DNA from: Musicola paradisiaca NCPPB 2511
Lineage (GTDB): Bacteria; Pseudomonadota; Gammaproteobacteria; Enterobacterales; Enterobacteriaceae
Length of the DNA stretch: 64,000 nt
Reading direction: 5' to 3'
NCBI RefSeq assembly: GCF_000400505.1
Contig: NZ_CM001857.1
Span: forward strand, 1 to 64,000
Below the pieces are notes generated by a model. The model was not told where the DNA came from. It searched no databases and was given only the letters and a program-made list of their open reading frames with translations. Position numbers and translations under genes: made by a program. Positions 1-12,313 of the stretch are shown piece after piece (the stretch's first letter is position 1; the number at the start of each line of letters is the position of its first letter).

Positions 1-21
1 AGGTTATGATCCGCCGTCCTG

Positions 22-49
22 CGGTCGATCCAGGTGTCGGGATCGACCG
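22..49. other. Inverted repeat upstream of dnaA
   Basis: A perfect 10-bp inverted repeat (22-31 CGGTCGATCC, 40-49 GGATCGACCG) with an 8-nt loop lies about 140 bp before the dnaA start. Each arm contains one GATC Dam site. It could be a protein-binding site in the dnaA promoter region or a hairpin. No consensus DnaA box (TTATCCACA) was found in the first 190 bases, so oriC itself is not seen here. Confidence 0.45.
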
Positions 50-187
50 TAGTCACGCTCTTTCCATGCGTGATACTTTCAGGCATTCCTGCGCCCGCGT
101 AAGGAAAGACAGTGCCTAAAATCATGAGTAATAACCGACGTCCTGTTTCTTTTCCTGGATTTGTGTCTTGTTCGAGTGGAGTCCGCC

Positions 188-1576
188 GTGTCACTTTCGC
201 TTTGGCAGCAATGTCTTGCCCGTTTGCAGGATGAACTACCTGCCACAGAATTCAGTATGTGGATACGCCCGTTGCAGGCGGAATTGAGTGACAACACGCT
301 GGCGCTTTATGCCCCCAATCGTTTTGTGCTGGATTGGGTTCGTGATAAATATTTAAATAATATCAATGGATTGCTGAACGATTTTTGTGGAATGGATGCG
401 CCGCTGTTGCGTTTTGAAGTCGGCAGCAAACCGGTTTCCGCAGTACCTGTTTCATCGGTGGGAAACAGTATTGCCGCGCCGGTGCCGCAGGTTCGGGCCG
501 CTTCGCTGATGCGGCCCAGCTGGGATACCCAATCGGCGCCGACGGAGCACACCTATCGCTCCAATGTGAATCCCAAACATACGTTCGACAATTTCGTCGA
601 GGGTAAATCCAACCAGTTGGCTCGCGCGGCCGCGCGCCAGGTGGCGGATAACCCGGGCGGCGCCTATAACCCGCTGTTTCTTTACGGTGGAACCGGCCTG
701 GGTAAAACCCATCTGTTGCATGCGGTAGGCAATGGCATCATGGCGCGCAAACCGAATGCGAAAGTGGTTTACATGCATTCCGAGCGCTTTGTGCAGGACA
801 TGGTGAAAGCGTTGCAGAACAACGCGATTGAAGAGTTCAAACGCTATTACCGCTCGGTGGACGCGCTGCTGATCGATGACATCCAGTTTTTTGCCAATAA
901 AGAGCGTTCGCAGGAAGAATTTTTCCACACCTTTAACGCCCTGCTTGAAGGTAATCAGCAGATCATTCTGACCTCAGATCGTTACCCGAAAGAGATCAAT
1001 GGGGTGGAGGATCGTTTGAAATCCCGTTTTGGTTGGGGATTGACCGTGGCGATCGAACCGCCCGAGCTGGAAACCCGCGTAGCGATCCTGATGAAAAAGG
1101 CTGACGAGAATGATATCCGTCTGCCGGGCGAAGTGGCGTTTTTCATCGCCAAACGCCTGCGTTCCAATGTGCGCGAACTGGAAGGCGCGCTGAACCGTGT
1201 GATTGCCAACGCCAATTTTACCGGCCGGGCGATTACCATCGATTTCGTGCGTGAAGCGCTGCGCGATTTGCTGGCGTTGCAGGAAAAGCTGGTCACTATC
1301 GACAACATTCAAAAGACGGTGGCGGAATACTATAAGATCAAAGTAGCGGATCTTTTATCCAAGCGCCGTTCCCGTTCGGTGGCGCGCCCGCGCCAGATGG
1401 CGATGGCGCTGGCCAAAGAGCTCACTAACCACAGCCTGCCGGAAATCGGTGATGCGTTTGGCGGCCGTGACCATACCACCGTGCTGCACGCTTGTCGTAA
1501 AATTGAGCAGCTGCGTGAAGAAAGTCACGACATTAAAGAAGATTTTTCCAATTTAATCCGGACCTTATCGTCATAA
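188..1576 (+). CDS. dnaA: Chromosomal replication initiator DnaA
   Basis: AAA+ ATPase that binds DnaA boxes at oriC, melts the origin and loads DnaB. The product is 462 aa, the normal enterobacterial size. The N-terminal domain I ([15 protein letters not shown]) is followed by a variable linker rich in P, S and V. The AAA+ core has Walker A GGTGLGKT at residues 167-174 and Walker [10 protein letters not shown]. The C-terminal domain IV carries the DnaA signature [11 protein letters not shown]. The GTG at 188 is chosen because it follows GAGTGGAG at 176-183 and gives the family N-terminus; the frame also opens at 161 but that adds nine atypical residues. It is the first gene of the dnaA-dnaN-recF-gyrB block, with dnaN four bases downstream. 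Confidence 0.98.
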   Translation: MSLSLWQQCLARLQDELPATEFSMWIRPLQAELSDNTLALYAPNRFVLDWVRDKYLNNINGLLNDFCGMDAPLLRFEVGSKPVSAVPVSSVGNSIAAPVPQVRAASLMRPSWDTQSAPTEHTYRSNVNPKHTFDNFVEGKSNQLARAAARQVADNPGGAYNPLFLYGGTGLGKTHLLHAVGNGIMARKPNAKVVYMHSERFVQDMVKALQNNAIEEFKRYYRSVDALLIDDIQFFANKERSQEEFFHTFNALLEGNQQIILTSDRYPKEINGVEDRLKSRFGWGLTVAIEPPELETRVAILMKKADENDIRLPGEVAFFIAKRLRSNVRELEGALNRVIANANFTGRAITIDFVREALRDLLALQEKLVTIDNIQKTVAEYYKIKVADLLSKRRSRSVARPRQMAMALAKELTNHSLPEIGDAFGGRDHTTVLHACRKIEQLREESHDIKEDFSNLIRTLSS

Positions 1577-1580
1577 CATC

Positions 1581-2681
1581 ATGAAATTTATTGTTGAGCG
1601 CGAGCATCTGTTAAAACCGTTGCAACAGGTCAGCAGCCCGCTGGGCGGCCGGCCGACGCTGCCGATCCTGGGCAATCTGTTGTTGCAGGTCAGCGAAGGA
1701 CGATTGTCGCTGACCGGTACCGATCTTGAAATGGAAATGGTGGCGCATGTAACGCTGACGCAGCCGCATGAGCCGGGCGCCACCACTGTCCCTGCCCGCA
1801 AGCTGTTCGACATCTGCCGCGGCTTGCCGGATGGCGCTGAAATCACCGTTACGCTGGAAGGCGATCGGATGTTGGTGCGTTCTGGACGCAGCCGTTTTTC
1901 CCTTTCCACGTTACCGGCATCGGATTTTCCCAATCTGGATGACTGGCAGAGCGAAGTGGCTTTTGAATTGCCGCAGGCGACGTTGAAACGGTTGATCGAA
2001 GCCACGCAATTCTCGATGGCGCATCAGGACGTGCGTTATTACCTCAATGGCATGCTGTTCGAAACCAGCGGGGACGGGTTGCGTACCGTGGCGACCGACG
2101 GTCATCGCCTGGCGGTGTGCTCCATGCCGGTAGGCCAGCCGTTGCCGTCCCATTCGGTGATTGTTCCGCGCAAAGGGGTGATGGAGTTGGTGCGTCTGCT
2201 GGATGGCGGCGAGACGCCATTACAGTTGCAGATTGGCAGCAACAATATTCGCGCCCACGTCGGCGATTTTATTTTCACATCCAAACTGGTGGATGGCCGT
2301 TTCCCGGATTACCGCCGCGTACTGCCGAAAAATCCGGACAAAACGCTGGAAGCCAGCTGTGATCTGCTGCGGCAGGCTTTTGCCCGCGCAGCGATTTTGT
2401 CGAATGAAAAATTCCGCGGCGTGCGCTTGTACCTGAACCAGAACCAGTTGCGTATTACCGCCAACAACCCGGAACAGGAAGAGGCGGAAGAGATTCTGGA
2501 TGTGGAATACGGCGGCACCGAAATGGAAATCGGGTTCAACGTCAGTTATGTACTGGATGTGCTGAATGCCTTGAAATGTGAGGACGTTCGCATGTTGCTG
2601 GCTGATCCGGCTTCCAGCGTGCAGCTTGAGGATTGCGCCAGCCAGGCCGCGGCCTACGTTGTGATGCCGATGCGTCTGTAA
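1581..2681 (+). CDS. dnaN: DNA polymerase III sliding clamp (beta subunit)
   Basis: Ring-shaped processivity clamp for DNA polymerase III. The protein is 366 aa, the usual length, and begins [17 protein letters not shown] and ends VVMPMRL, both characteristic of enterobacterial DnaN. Three repeated clamp folds are expected across the length. It starts four bases after the dnaA stop, so it is very likely cotranscribed with dnaA. A hairpin at 2707-2734 lies between it and recF. Confidence 0.98.
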   Translation: MKFIVEREHLLKPLQQVSSPLGGRPTLPILGNLLLQVSEGRLSLTGTDLEMEMVAHVTLTQPHEPGATTVPARKLFDICRGLPDGAEITVTLEGDRMLVRSGRSRFSLSTLPASDFPNLDDWQSEVAFELPQATLKRLIEATQFSMAHQDVRYYLNGMLFETSGDGLRTVATDGHRLAVCSMPVGQPLPSHSVIVPRKGVMELVRLLDGGETPLQLQIGSNNIRAHVGDFIFTSKLVDGRFPDYRRVLPKNPDKTLEASCDLLRQAFARAAILSNEKFRGVRLYLNQNQLRITANNPEQEEAEEILDVEYGGTEMEIGFNVSYVLDVLNALKCEDVRMLLADPASSVQLEDCASQAAAYVVMPMRL

Positions 2682-2706
2682 TCAAGGTTTGCACCCGTCT
2701 GATGTT

Positions 2707-2734
2707 ACACGCCGCGCCATTGGGTGCGGCGTGT
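2707..2734. other. Hairpin between dnaN and recF
   Basis: Perfect 9-bp stem ACACGCCGC (2707-2715) and GCGGCGTGT (2726-2734) with a 10-nt loop. The sequence after it (TGTTATC) has no real T tract, so it is more like a weak terminator, attenuator or mRNA-stability hairpin. Such an element could set recF expression below that of dnaN; that role is inference. Confidence 0.55.
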
Positions 2735-2799
2735 TGTTATCGGGCATTGAGGGCAACTCCGTCCGGCATGGGCTACAAATCAGGCAAAATGGTTGTGAT

Positions 2800-6314
<3,515 letters not shown>

Positions 6315-6332
6315 TTACTCGCTCTCATGTTG

Positions 6333-6361
6333 AAAAACCCGCGTTAACCGCGGGTTTTTTT
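6333..6361 (+). terminator. Rho-independent terminator after gyrB
   Basis: Stem CCCGCG (6338-6343) and CGCGGG (6349-6354) with loop TTAAC, extended by AAAAA on the left and a run of T on the right. It starts 18 bp after the gyrB stop. Confidence 0.9.
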
Positions 6362-6362
6362 A

Positions 6363-6401
6363 TTGATGACCACCGCGTCTTGCAAACGGGGTGGTCATCA
6401 A
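6363..6401. other. Second hairpin downstream of gyrB
   Basis: Perfect 12-bp inverted repeat TTGATGACCACC (6363-6374) and GGTGGTCATCAA (6390-6401) with a 15-nt loop, directly behind the gyrB terminator. There is no T tract. It lies between the convergent gyrB and MFS genes and could protect transcript 3' ends on either strand. The rest of 6402-6527 holds nothing I can assign. Confidence 0.55.
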
Positions 6402-6527
6402 CTGATTGGGCGCTGTCCGATTATCTGTAAATTTCAATGTTGCAGGATTGGACGCAACCGCTGTTTTAAGACGTCGAGCATGTCCTTTCGGCACGAGATC
6501 AATACCGGTTTCTAGGAAGACGGATGG

Positions 6528-7712
6528 TTACTCTGTTGCCAGCGCCCGGCGTTTGGCGCTGCGCAGTTCCTGATCCAGCGCCATCGCGGCAGTAATCACC
6601 ATAAACATCACCGCCGCCCAGAAAATAGCGGACGGATGACCTTGATCCAGCAACCAGCCGAAGGCTACTGGGCCGGCAGCGCCACCAATATTAAAACCGG
6701 TGGTGACGATGCCGAACACCCGGCCTTCCGCGCCGGCTGGCGATACCGCACGTACCAGCATATCCCGCGATGGCGCGATGATGCCGGAGAGGAAACCCGC
6801 TACGCCCAAAATCAGGATGGTTGCCGGCGACGGCAGCGGGTAGACCGCCACGACGGCGATCAGTACCGCGGTAATAAGCAACGAGCCGGTGGCCACCAGT
6901 CCGTGATGCCGGGTTTTGTCCGCCAGCGAACCGCCTGCCAACACGCCGAAGGCGCTGGTAAACAGGAAGGCGGTCAACGCCATATTGGCTTGCGTTAGCG
7001 GCATGCCGTAGCCGTTCACCAGCGCGGTAACGGAGAAGTTCTGGATCGAGTTGGTGCTGAGGTTGAGCAGCATAAACAGGATCAGCAGTACCAACACAGG
7101 CAGCGTGAAGACACCGGCGCGGGATGCTGCGGCGTTTTTGCGGCTGGCGGCCGCGACCGGCGCTTCGCGCTCGCTCAGCAACAGGGGAACTGTCAGCAGC
7201 CCCACGACGCCGGCCAGCGCAAACGCGAATGCAATGTGGGCGATGGACGCCACCGACAGCAGAATAGCCGGGGCTACCGCGGTACCGAGAAAACCGGAAA
7301 AGGTGTGAATCGAAAAGGCGCGGCCCATGCGATTTTCCGCAATTCCGCGCGACAACAGGGCGTAATCCGACGGGTGATAAACCGCGTTGGCCAGCCCGGC
7401 CAGCGCCATGGCGATAATCATCCAGGCATAACTGGTAAACAGGCTAAGCGACAGAAAGCACAAGCTGCCCAGCGTCAGACCGGCGATCAGCGTGCGGCGT
7501 GGGCCGATGCGATCGACGGCGAAGCCGATCGGCGTTTGCACCAGTGCTGAAACCACATTGAACACGCCCAGCGCGACGCCGATTTCCACATAACTGATGC
7601 CGCGCTGTGCTGAGATTAGCGGCATCAGCGCCGGCAATACCATCATGTGGAAATGACTCACCCAGTGGGCGGAGGAAACCTGTGCCAGCAATGGTAGCTT
7701 TTTCATTTTCAT
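6528..7712 (-). CDS. MFS transporter, fosmidomycin-resistance (Fsr)-like
   Basis: Inner-membrane major facilitator protein of 394 aa with about twelve hydrophobic segments. The loop 2-3 motif appears as DRIGPRRTLIAG near residue 67. The segment NAVYHPSDYALLSRGI near residue 110 resembles the Fsr-type drug efflux group, so export of a small toxic compound or metabolite is plausible. The substrate is unknown. The start MKMKKLPLL could be either of the first two Met codons. It is transcribed toward gyrB. The 247 bp before the next gene to the right is AT-rich and holds no gene I can support. Confidence 0.82.
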   Translation of the reverse strand: MKMKKLPLLAQVSSAHWVSHFHMMVLPALMPLISAQRGISYVEIGVALGVFNVVSALVQTPIGFAVDRIGPRRTLIAGLTLGSLCFLSLSLFTSYAWMIIAMALAGLANAVYHPSDYALLSRGIAENRMGRAFSIHTFSGFLGTAVAPAILLSVASIAHIAFAFALAGVVGLLTVPLLLSEREAPVAAASRKNAAASRAGVFTLPVLVLLILFMLLNLSTNSIQNFSVTALVNGYGMPLTQANMALTAFLFTSAFGVLAGGSLADKTRHHGLVATGSLLITAVLIAVVAVYPLPSPATILILGVAGFLSGIIAPSRDMLVRAVSPAGAEGRVFGIVTTGFNIGGAAGPVAFGWLLDQGHPSAIFWAAVMFMVITAAMALDQELRSAKRRALATE

Positions 7713-7959
7713 GATTATTTTGATAATTTATTAATTAATAATAAGTTTTGAAATGAGTCTATAGGATCTCGTGACTTGGGTACAGCTTTCAGTATGCCGA
7801 TGACCTGGTCACGATAATGCAAAAGATGACGCGATATGCGTTAAATTATTTTTATATTCCCCCTCTTCTATTATATTCAGGAAAACGAATCATTATAATG
7901 ATAAACAGAGCTTGTCATCACCCTGTTGTGTTCTTTATGTATAGAGTTATTTCTGTGGA

Positions 7960-8823
7960 CTATAACGCTTCTTTGAGTGTGAGAAATATTGCCAGATCAT
8001 GATGTGAGTTCATGTGTCCATGATTATCTTGTTTTGAATGGCATTCAATGCAAAGTGCTTGTAGATTACTACGTTGGTTATTATTTTTCTGCCCATCACG
8101 ATGATGAACATGGAGATATTTATTTAAGTTTTTTTCTTTAAGGTTAATGCCACATTGTTCACAATGCCAGTGTATGGATTCTCGATACTGCTTTGATATG
8201 GTATTAAAATCATTAGAATAAGTATTGGTAGGGGCAGAAATATCCGTATGTTCTGCTCTGTAAGTGGTTTTAGAGTTTGGGTATTTTTCAAAAAACTCTT
8301 TCAGGCTAAACTGGTTAAAAATAGTCATTCTTTCCTGATAGCTTTTTGATGAATAGCCTTTCCAGTTTAGCGTTTCCAGGCATGACTTGCAGACATTAAG
8401 TCGAGTTTCTTTTGTTTCCCATTCTGTGCCTGATGCATCAAGATGTTTAATAATAAATAAACCGTCGCTTCTTGTTGCCACAACATATCTTCCGCTGCGG
8501 TTTCTTCTCCACATTCCTTGTAATGTTCTACAATTGGCTAGATGGTATTTGGGTAATGTTATTTCTTTGCCATAGGTATTCACATCTCGAATGTGTAAAA
8601 TGACTTTTTTATTGTTGTAATCAAAAGTGTTGTCTTGGTTTACTTTTATATCTTCGATAGAGGTATCAATGCCTGTTGTCGCAAGGAGTTCATCAATATC
8701 CAGTGTCTTTATTTTTATATCAGAAATGGGTGGGATAATTTCCGCCTGCATAGAATGGCGTAATTCATTAAGCTTTTTCACCTTCAGGAAATCGGGTAAT
8801 TCAGCAACACGAAATTTATTCAT
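7960..8823 (-). CDS. zorE: Zorya type II HNH endonuclease ZorE
   Basis: Probable DNA-damaging effector of a type II Zorya anti-phage system. The 287-aa protein has an HNH nuclease domain near its C-terminus: zinc pair CEQC (about residues 221-224), HVHHRDG (about 238-244) and CIECH (about 258-262). The first 200 residues resemble nothing I can name. The frame is open to 8883, but the ATG at 8823 overlaps the zorB stop by 8 bp (ATGAATAA), a coupled arrangement, so this start is chosen. It is AT-rich compared with the flanking core genes, which suggests acquisition by transfer. In Zorya the membrane motor ZorAB is thought to sense phage entry and direct the nuclease. The assignment rests on the ABE gene set rather than on this protein alone. 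Confidence 0.8.
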   Translation of the reverse strand: MNKFRVAELPDFLKVKKLNELRHSMQAEIIPPISDIKIKTLDIDELLATTGIDTSIEDIKVNQDNTFDYNNKKVILHIRDVNTYGKEITLPKYHLANCRTLQGMWRRNRSGRYVVATRSDGLFIIKHLDASGTEWETKETRLNVCKSCLETLNWKGYSSKSYQERMTIFNQFSLKEFFEKYPNSKTTYRAEHTDISAPTNTYSNDFNTISKQYRESIHWHCEQCGINLKEKNLNKYLHVHHRDGQKNNNQRSNLQALCIECHSKQDNHGHMNSHHDLAIFLTLKEAL

Positions 8824-9562
8824 GAGTATTCTTTCCTTTTTCAACGATGTTAGCGACCTGACGTTCAACATTGGTTCTGACACGAAATTCGACTCGTTGT
8901 GAGCGCGCCCGATCTTCTATTTTATCCGCACTGATAATCACCTTACCTTCTGAATCCACAGGTCGTGCAGAAGAAAAACCGATTGCCCGAACATGCCCTT
9001 TGAACCAGCTAAACATTGATTCAGGTTCGGAAACGACAGACATGTTCATAATATATTCTAAGGTGGATCGAGTTCGAGATTGTGACAACTCCATATTATG
9101 GATATAGGCTTCTTTTTCGCTGACACCCGCGCGCCACACGGTTGATGTATGCCCCTCAATGCGTATTTCTTCTATATTGTCAATGTATTTCGGGTTAGTG
9201 ATTATATTAAGGTAGCGAGGGATAAATTCATCGAGTATGGCTTTGAATTCTGGTTTAAGATCAGCAGAATTGTTGTTGAATAAAATATTCGGTTCCTGAA
9301 AACGTACCGTCAGGTCTTCATCAATGGTAGCGTGCCAACGTTTTAGGTCATCTTTAAATTCATGCTGCAATGCCTGGCCTAAGCCCTGTAATGTATTTTT
9401 ATACACCGTTGGGATCTTAACCATATCCTGTACTTTAATCATATAAATTAATGAAATAAGGAGAAAGATCATCATCAGGGACGTCATGAGATCGCTCAGG
9501 CTAATCCAGTAGTCTTCTTTACTTTTACTGCTTTTTGCCGATGCCAATAATCGATTTGCCAT
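8816..9562 (-). CDS. zorB: Zorya protein ZorB (MotB-like stator with OmpA domain)
   Basis: 248 aa. A short cytoplasmic N-terminus leads into one membrane helix of the MotB type, WISLSDLMTSLMMIFLLI, where Asp24 sits where the proton-binding Asp of MotB lies. A periplasmic OmpA-like peptidoglycan-binding domain follows, with LFNNNSADLKPEF near residue 95, IRIEGHTS near 134, LSQSRTRS near 155 and RSQRVEFRV near 226. It pairs with ZorA to form a proton-driven stator complex in the inner membrane. The gene starts 3 bp after zorA ends and overlaps zorE by 8 bp, so all three are surely one operon. Confidence 0.85.
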   Translation of the reverse strand: MANRLLASAKSSKSKEDYWISLSDLMTSLMMIFLLISLIYMIKVQDMVKIPTVYKNTLQGLGQALQHEFKDDLKRWHATIDEDLTVRFQEPNILFNNNSADLKPEFKAILDEFIPRYLNIITNPKYIDNIEEIRIEGHTSTVWRAGVSEKEAYIHNMELSQSRTRSTLEYIMNMSVVSEPESMFSWFKGHVRAIGFSSARPVDSEGKVIISADKIEDRARSQRVEFRVRTNVERQVANIVEKGKNTHE

Positions 9563-9565
9563 GGT

Positions 9566-11128
9566 TTATGCCTTTAGTGTTTCAGCTAAACGAACCACTT
9601 CTTTTAACTTCTCGGTTAGCGGGGTGTAATCCTGGGCAAATTTGGTGGAAAGTGATCCTAATTGTTGTCCAAGCGTATCAAGGGATTTTTTGAGTGCCTC
9701 TGATAGTTCTTTATCAAGAACCGTGACTTGCTGTGCCGTATTTTTTGTCATTTCACTAAGGTGACCAGTAATGGATTCATTATGCCGTTGAATATACTTT
9801 GTCAGCTCCTGCTCAAGGCCAGTAATCAGTTGATTTAATTCTGAAGAGGTTTTCTGCACTGCCTGGTGCATTTCATTACTCTGTTTAGTCACTGCATGAG
9901 CCATATTTTCAGCACTACTATTGAGCTGTTGAGTGAATTGACTCGTTGATAATTTAAGTGTTTGGGTAATATCATCTTGATGATGAACCAGATCTTTGGC
10001 AATGTCAGAAACTTGCTGTTTCAGGTCAATACTAATTTCATGTATGGTTTGATTTATTTCAGAGTTTTGCTTCACTACCGCAGATGCCATATTTTCGGCA
10101 CTGCTATTGAGCTGTAAGCTAAAATCATTCGCTGAGGATTGCAGTGTGTGAGATACATCCTGTATATGCTGGGTAATCAAGCTGGTTGAAGCTTGGGCAC
10201 CATTGCTGATATCACTCACCATCGCTATCACTTTCTGTTCGATTTCTGGCAGGCCATTTTTAGTGGCATCAATGACGGATGCTAATAAGGTCAAGTTTTC
10301 TCGTAATGTTTGCTCCAGTATTGAAATCATGCCTATGGTATTGTGAATATCTTCCGCTACCTGACCGAATGATTGCGACTGCTGAACAATCTGGGTAAAT
10401 CCTTCACTTGCTTGTTGCATGTTGATGGTTGTCTGTTTCTGTTGTTCGATCATCTCTTGCATCTGTTGACGATATTGCTCTTGCCAGTCATTTATTTTAC
10501 CAACTGCGTCGTTGAGTTGTTTAAAATTCTCGCCAAACTGATCACTGATTTTTTCGTTGAAATCTCGAATGACCTCTCTTAATGCATCAATTAACGCTTT
10601 CGAGTTGTTTTCCGCTTGTTTTTGTGCAAATTCGATGAATGCTTTATGTAAATTTCCGAGTTGGTCATTCTGGTCAGTACGTATTAGTTTGAGCTGTGTT
10701 AGCAGCGAGGCTTCTTCATTACCAACCAATGAATAATGAAGTTTATCAAGAGAGGTGTCAGATTTTTTTAGTTGTCTGACGATATCATCGATGGTTGCAC
10801 CTTCTTCAGACGTATCATCGGTTTTATTTACTTTAATAAAAATGTGTCTTATTTTTATTATGAGTGCAGCAAAAACACCAGCGAATGATGCAACGAAAGC
10901 CGTTTTTATCCCATTAATTAATTCAGGCAGGCTTTTTTCGACATCGTTCATATCAAAAGAGAGCAAACCAATGGTAATGCCAAAAAATGTCGCACCAATA
11001 CCAATAGTAATTAATAGCCCTGGGCCTTCTTGTGCATTTTTTTCTGTGAAGTTTTTATTGAAGTAAAACCAAAAACAGATAATCAAGCCAATAGCAATAT
11101 AAGTATCGTAAGGATGTATATTGATCAT
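9566..11128 (-). CDS. zorA: Zorya protein ZorA (MotA/ExbB-like motor with long tail)
   Basis: 520 aa. Three membrane segments (about residues 10-23, 37-57 and 76-97) with the ZorA-type stretches IGIGATFFGITIGLLSF and LINGIKTAFVASFAGV. From about residue 105 to the end it is a long, Gln- and Ser-rich, coiled-coil-like cytoplasmic tail. In characterised Zorya systems this tail projects into the cell and matters for signalling. Inside the tail a 62-residue-spaced repeat is visible (QLNSSAENMASAV near 339, QLNSSAENMAHAV near 401). It is first in the zorA-zorB-zorE operon. No strong ribosome site precedes the ATG at 11128. Alternative: an uncharacterised MotAB-HNH system outside the named Zorya types. 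Confidence 0.83.
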   Translation of the reverse strand: MINIHPYDTYIAIGLIICFWFYFNKNFTEKNAQEGPGLLITIGIGATFFGITIGLLSFDMNDVEKSLPELINGIKTAFVASFAGVFAALIIKIRHIFIKVNKTDDTSEEGATIDDIVRQLKKSDTSLDKLHYSLVGNEEASLLTQLKLIRTDQNDQLGNLHKAFIEFAQKQAENNSKALIDALREVIRDFNEKISDQFGENFKQLNDAVGKINDWQEQYRQQMQEMIEQQKQTTINMQQASEGFTQIVQQSQSFGQVAEDIHNTIGMISILEQTLRENLTLLASVIDATKNGLPEIEQKVIAMVSDISNGAQASTSLITQHIQDVSHTLQSSANDFSLQLNSSAENMASAVVKQNSEINQTIHEISIDLKQQVSDIAKDLVHHQDDITQTLKLSTSQFTQQLNSSAENMAHAVTKQSNEMHQAVQKTSSELNQLITGLEQELTKYIQRHNESITGHLSEMTKNTAQQVTVLDKELSEALKKSLDTLGQQLGSLSTKFAQDYTPLTEKLKEVVRLAETLKA

Positions 11129-11560
11129 AAGTTATTCACATATTTATTGGGGTTGAAGAGACACGCGGTGTATGTCAGGAGGATATCGTATTTGTCAAAA
11201 ATGAAGAAAAATTACATTTATGGAATATTATGATGGTAATCATTTTCAATAAATTGATTTTTATTAAAGATAGTGAATGCTTTCGATAATTTTGCCGCCG
11301 GTAGTAGTTTCGAATTACCGAGAGCAGCAACTGAGTTACTCTTCGGATGTCTGTAGCGAAAATAGAAAGTGAAGCCTTACTGACTAAATAGCTTTGCATA
11401 ATAGCGCTACTCTTGTGTGAGTTGGTCGCTGGCTTCGTACGATGAGAGGAAAAGCATCAATGTGCGAAGCTATTTAGAGCTGCAAAGTAGTGAATGTGGG
11501 CAACCCGGCAGCTACGAAAGATAATGTAGTGGAGAACCGGGCTACAGAGAGTACAGCATT
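11129..11560. other. Gene-free stretch upstream of zorA
   Basis: 432 bp between the zorA start and the rsmJ stop. The zorA side is AT-rich and must hold the zorABE promoter, which I could not place. Base composition returns to the core level near 11550, so this marks one border of the acquired segment. A 74-codon frame on the minus strand (11175-11399) resembles no protein and is not called. Confidence 0.5.
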
Positions 11561-12313
11561 TTATGCTGTCAGAGGCAGATAAAAATCGAAGCGGTGGCTT
11601 TTGGTTTCCAGCGCGGACTGAGCAGGGAGACCGGCCAGCGGCGGGGCGTAATCGGGACGCTTGACCACCACCCGTTTACGCGCAAGGCGTCGGGCGGGCG
11701 CCAGCAGAGCATCGGCGTCATCGTCGGCGCCGACCAGCGTCTGGAATACCCGCATCTCCTTTTTCACCAGTGCGCTTTTTTGCCGGTGGGGAAACATCGG
11801 ATCCAGGTACACCACGTCCGGCGGCGGCGTGATATCCGCCAATGCGTCGATGCTGGACGCATGCAGCAGCGTCAGCCGCTCGCGCAGCCAACCGCCGATC
11901 TCGGCGTCCTGATAGCCGCGTTGCAGCCCATCATCCAGTAAGGCCGCCACTACCGGGTGGCGTTCCACCATGCGTACCCGGCAGCCAAGCGACGCCAGTA
12001 CGAAGGCGTCGCGGCCCAACCCGGCGGTGGCGTCCACCACATCCGGCAGGTAATCCTTTTTGATGCCCACGGCTTTAGCGACCGCTTCGCCGCGTCCGCC
12101 GCCAAAACGACGGCGGTGCGCCATGGCGCCGGAAGCGAAATCCACGCTGATGGCGCCGAGTTTCGGTTCATCCCGCTTGCGCAGTTCCAGGCGCTCCGGC
12201 GTCAGCACCAGCGCCAGCGTCGATGTGGGATCATCTTCCAGACCCCAGCGCCGGGCCAGCGTTGCCAGCGCCTCGGGGTCGGCGCCGGCTTCGGTCAACA
12301 AACCCATTTTCAT
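11561..12313 (-). CDS. rsmJ: 16S rRNA (guanine1516-N2)-methyltransferase RsmJ
   Basis: SAM-dependent methyltransferase that modifies G1516 of 16S rRNA. 250 aa. Characteristic stretches are [21 protein letters not shown], the SAM-binding [19 protein letters not shown] and the catalytic [21 protein letters not shown]. The ATG at 12313 overlaps the prlC stop by 4 bp (ATGA). MKMGLL offers a second Met at 12307. The prlC-rsmJ pairing is the same as in E. coli. Cytoplasmic. Confidence 0.96.
   Translation of the reverse strand: MKMGLLTEAGADPEALATLARRWGLEDDPTSTLALVLTPERLELRKRDEPKLGAISVDFASGAMAHRRRFGGGRGEAVAKAVGIKKDYLPDVVDATAGLGRDAFVLASLGCRVRMVERHPVVAALLDDGLQRGYQDAEIGGWLRERLTLLHASSIDALADITPPPDVVYLDPMFPHRQKSALVKKEMRVFQTLVGADDDADALLAPARRLARKRVVVKRPDYAPPLAGLPAQSALETKSHRFDFYLPLTA

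Noticed and set aside
1-187. Possible oriC upstream of dnaA
   Set aside because: No DnaA boxes or AT-rich unwinding region could be found. In enterobacteria oriC is usually elsewhere, near mnmG.
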